A stretch of DNA of 6,272 nt from Gammaproteobacteria bacterium (GTDB lineage Bacteria > Pseudomonadota > Gammaproteobacteria > Arenicellales > DRJH01), in contig DRJH01000376.1 of NCBI GenBank assembly GCA_011052285.1, positions 1 through 6,272 of the forward strand. Reading direction: 5' to 3'. This document shows positions 4,126 to 6,272 of this stretch, in pieces (position 1 is the stretch's first letter; the number at the start of each line of letters is the position of its first letter). The notes beneath the pieces were generated by a model. It ran no database searches. It saw only the letters and a program-made list of their open reading frames with translations, and was not told the origin of the DNA. The translations under genes and the position numbers were made by a program.

Positions 4126-6272
4126 TCAAACCAGCCACAACCTGGCATTATGAAAAAGCTGTAACCAGGGGCTGAATTCGGAAAATGTCGACGGTTTCCA
4201 ACTCATACTGACCGAGCGAATCACCCGCTCAGGATGTGGCATCATAATCAAAATTCTACCATCCTCATTGCAAAGACCGGTGATGCCTCGCTGCGAACCG
4301 TTGGGATTGAACGGATAGGCTTCGGTAACCTGTGCGTAGTGGTCGACGTACTGTAAGGCAATCTGCTGATGTGACGTAAGGCACTCCGGGGCATATTCAC
4401 GAAAACGCACCCGCCCTTCTCCATGCGCCACCGCTACCGGCAATCTTGAGCCGTACATGCCCTTGAAAAATAGTGACGTACTGGCCGGTATCTCCACCAT
4501 CACCGTACGTGCTTCAAACTGTTCGGAGCGGTTGCGAACAAAGTCCGGCCAGTATGCAGTACCGGGAATCAATTCACGCAAGCCACTGAGCATCTGGCAT
4601 CCGTTACAAACGCCCAAGGCAAAATGACTCGTATCTTCAAAAAAAAGTGCGAATTGTTGACGTAATAGATCATTAAACAATACGGAGTTGGCTGACCCCA
4701 GCCCGGCCCCCAGAACATCTCCATAGGAAAAACCACCACAGGCAGCCAGACCTTGATACAGGTTCAGATTTCTACGCCCCGTCACCAAATCGGTCATGGT
4801 GACATCTTCTGTGACAAATCCCGCCTCATGAAATGCCCGAGCCATTTCCAGATGTCCATTGATCCCTTGCTCTCTGAGAATGGCCACCTTCGGCGCTACA
4901 CCACGATTAATCACAGGGCAGGCGATCACTGTGCCGGGATCAAATGTGAGATGGGCATGCAAGCCAGGATCTTCGGTATCCAGCACACGGTTATAGTCCT
5001 GCAATGCACAATCCGGATGATCACGCAGCTGTTGCATCCGCCAGCTGGTTTCCGACCAGGCTCTTTGCAGCATAACCCGAGGTACTTGTAGAATCGTACT
5101 GCCCCGATGCCGAACCCGGATAGTGGAAGCTATCGTCGCAGTACCCAGCCAGTGCAAATTGGTTTTCAGCCCTCCATGGGCAGCAGCACGCAAAAATGCA
5201 TCACGATCACGCTGGCGAACCTGCAGAACCACACCGAGCTCTTCATTAAACAGTACCGGCAGAGGATCCTTGCCGAGGGTAGAAAGATCGACATCCAGAC
5301 CACAGTGTCCGGCAAATGTCATTTCACATAAGGTCGTGATCAAGCCTCCATCCGCACGGTCATGACAGGCCAAAAGCCATTGTTGTACCAGGCATTCCTG
5401 GATAAAATCAAAACCAGACCGAAGCAGATCAACATCTTCAACATCCGGACTACAATCACCAAGTTGTTGATACACTTGTGCCAGAATACTAGCTCCGAGC
5501 CGCTGCTGACCAGCACCCAAATCGAGCAGATAAAGACTGGTCCCCGTATCCACCTCCATCAATTGCGGGGTCACGCAGCATCGCACATCACGCACCGGAG
5601 CAAAAGCCGTGATCACCAGTGACAATGGCGATACGACTTCACACTTCTGGCCTTGCTCATCTTTCCAGGCCACACTCATGGATAATGAATCTTTCCCCAC
5701 CGGAATCGAGATCCCCAGCTTGATACACAGCTGCGTAGCGACGGCGTGAACAGCATCAAACAATGCAGCATCCTCGCCCGGGCTGTTGACAGCTGCCATC
5801 CAGTTAGCAGACAGACGTATATCCTGACGGGCAGACAGGGGAACACCCAGCAAATTAGTTAAGGCCTCAGCAACCGCCATCCTGGCACTCGCCTGGGGGT
5901 TAATCAGGGCCAGAGGTGGACGTTCACCTATAGCAATCGCCTCACCAGCATAGCCCTGATAATCCCGAAGCAGGACACCCGCATCAGCAACCGGGACCTG
6001 CCAGGGGCCAACCATCTGATCCCGATGCACCAGAGCGGTGATGCTACGATCGCCGATGGTGATTAAAAATGATTTATCCGCCACTGTCGGATGATGCAAG
6101 ACCCGAAAAAGTGCTTCGTTGATCTCAATATCACTGATTTTCAGTGCTGTATTCAAGGGCATGATGCGCTGTGTGGTACGCTGCATTTTTGGGGCATTGC
6201 CGAATAACACCTGCATATTGATGGCCACCGGTTGCGTCCTCTTTACACCTTCTTCTCCGACATCCTGTTCGC
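4126..6272 (-). CDS. purL: Phosphoribosylformylglycinamidine synthase (FGAM synthase), C-terminal part, cut by right edge
   Basis: PurL makes FGAM from FGAR, ATP and glutamine, the fourth step of purine synthesis. About 714 C-terminal residues are visible; E. coli PurL has 1295, so roughly 580 N-terminal residues lie beyond the right edge. A GTG at 6228 is not the start: the frame stays open and PurL-like to the edge. The second AIRS-like synthetase half is first, with GDRSITALV, RDQMVGPWQVPVAD, ANWMAA, IPVGKDSLSM (VGKDS at 5686-5700), HDRADGGL (5341-5364) and NEELGVV. A fused class I glutamine amidotransferase domain starts near 4893 (PKVAILREQG) and holds the nucleophile Cys in GVCNGCQM (codon 4606-4608) and His/Glu in MMPHPERV (codons 4234-4236 and 4228-4230). 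This is the long single-chain form, not the PurS/PurQ/PurL complex. In the glutaminase loop, GAGLGSANS replaces the usual GAGEGWAKS. yqaA follows 46 nt downstream. Confidence 0.97.
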   Translation of the reverse strand, partial: EQDVGEEGVKRTQPVAINMQVLFGNAPKMQRTTQRIMPLNTALKISDIEINEALFRVLHHPTVADKSFLITIGDRSITALVHRDQMVGPWQVPVADAGVLLRDYQGYAGEAIAIGERPPLALINPQASARMAVAEALTNLLGVPLSARQDIRLSANWMAAVNSPGEDAALFDAVHAVATQLCIKLGISIPVGKDSLSMSVAWKDEQGQKCEVVSPLSLVITAFAPVRDVRCCVTPQLMEVDTGTSLYLLDLGAGQQRLGASILAQVYQQLGDCSPDVEDVDLLRSGFDFIQECLVQQWLLACHDRADGGLITTLCEMTFAGHCGLDVDLSTLGKDPLPVLFNEELGVVLQVRQRDRDAFLRAAAHGGLKTNLHWLGTATIASTIRVRHRGSTILQVPRVMLQRAWSETSWRMQQLRDHPDCALQDYNRVLDTEDPGLHAHLTFDPGTVIACPVINRGVAPKVAILREQGINGHLEMARAFHEAGFVTEDVTMTDLVTGRRNLNLYQGLAACGGFSYGDVLGAGLGSANSVLFNDLLRQQFALFFEDTSHFALGVCNGCQMLSGLRELIPGTAYWPDFVRNRSEQFEARTVMVEIPASTSLFFKGMYGSRLPVAVAHGEGRVRFREYAPECLTSHQQIALQYVDHYAQVTEAYPFNPNGSQRGITGLCNEDGRILIMMPHPERVIRSVSMSWKPSTFSEFSPWLQLFHNARLWLV

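Noticed and set aside
5362..5622. Plus-strand ORFs opposite purL (also 4753-5091, 5107-5331, 5123-5365)
   Set aside because: Shadows of the purL reading frame; purL is conserved across the whole stretch.
6226..6228. GTG at 6228 as the start of a shorter 700-residue purL
   Set aside because: The frame is open to the window edge, and the visible part begins in the middle of the PurL fold, so the true start is beyond the window.
1..6272. A defence system, mobile element or other novel multi-gene system
   Set aside because: All six genes are recognisable core or household families on one strand, with uniform composition and no integrase, transposase, repeat array or unexplained coding stretch.

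Overview
The window reads as ordinary chromosomal housekeeping DNA of a free-living-type gammaproteobacterium. The evidence is one long fused PurL (the FGAM synthase form that carries its own glutaminase domain), a YqaA-type membrane protein, and the mrp-dcd pair known from pseudomonads and relatives. Base composition looks close to 50% GC throughout, with no visible compositional break. The genus cannot be named from this alone. I found no tRNA, rRNA, CRISPR array, insertion sequence, toxin-antitoxin pair or phage gene.

All six genes lie on the minus strand, so transcription runs from right to left. From the right edge: purL (3' part only, 4126-6272), yqaA (3666-4079, TTG start, 46 nt after purL), a 179-nt gap with weak promoter-like elements and an inverted repeat, mrp/apbC (2395-3486), dcd (1814-2380, 14 nt after mrp), an 87-nt gap, aroC (626-1726), a 118-nt gap, and the 5' part of a Gfo/Idh/MocA-family NAD(P)-dependent oxidoreductase (1-507, cut by the left edge). 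No stretch over 300 nt lacks a gene, and I see no convincing rho-independent terminator in any gap.

The genes serve separate core needs: purine synthesis (PurL), iron-sulfur cluster delivery (Mrp), pyrimidine deoxynucleotide supply (Dcd), chorismate for aromatic compounds (AroC), and probably nucleotide-sugar oxidation linked to cell-envelope sugars (the Gfo/Idh protein, inferred from its GnnA-like sequence pattern). They look like two or three adjacent transcription units rather than one pathway. I did not find a novel multi-gene system. The most useful leads are unusual residues at otherwise conserved positions (PurL glutaminase loop, AroC GGIS loop), the probable lipid A-type dehydrogenase at the left edge, and the structured gap before mrp.
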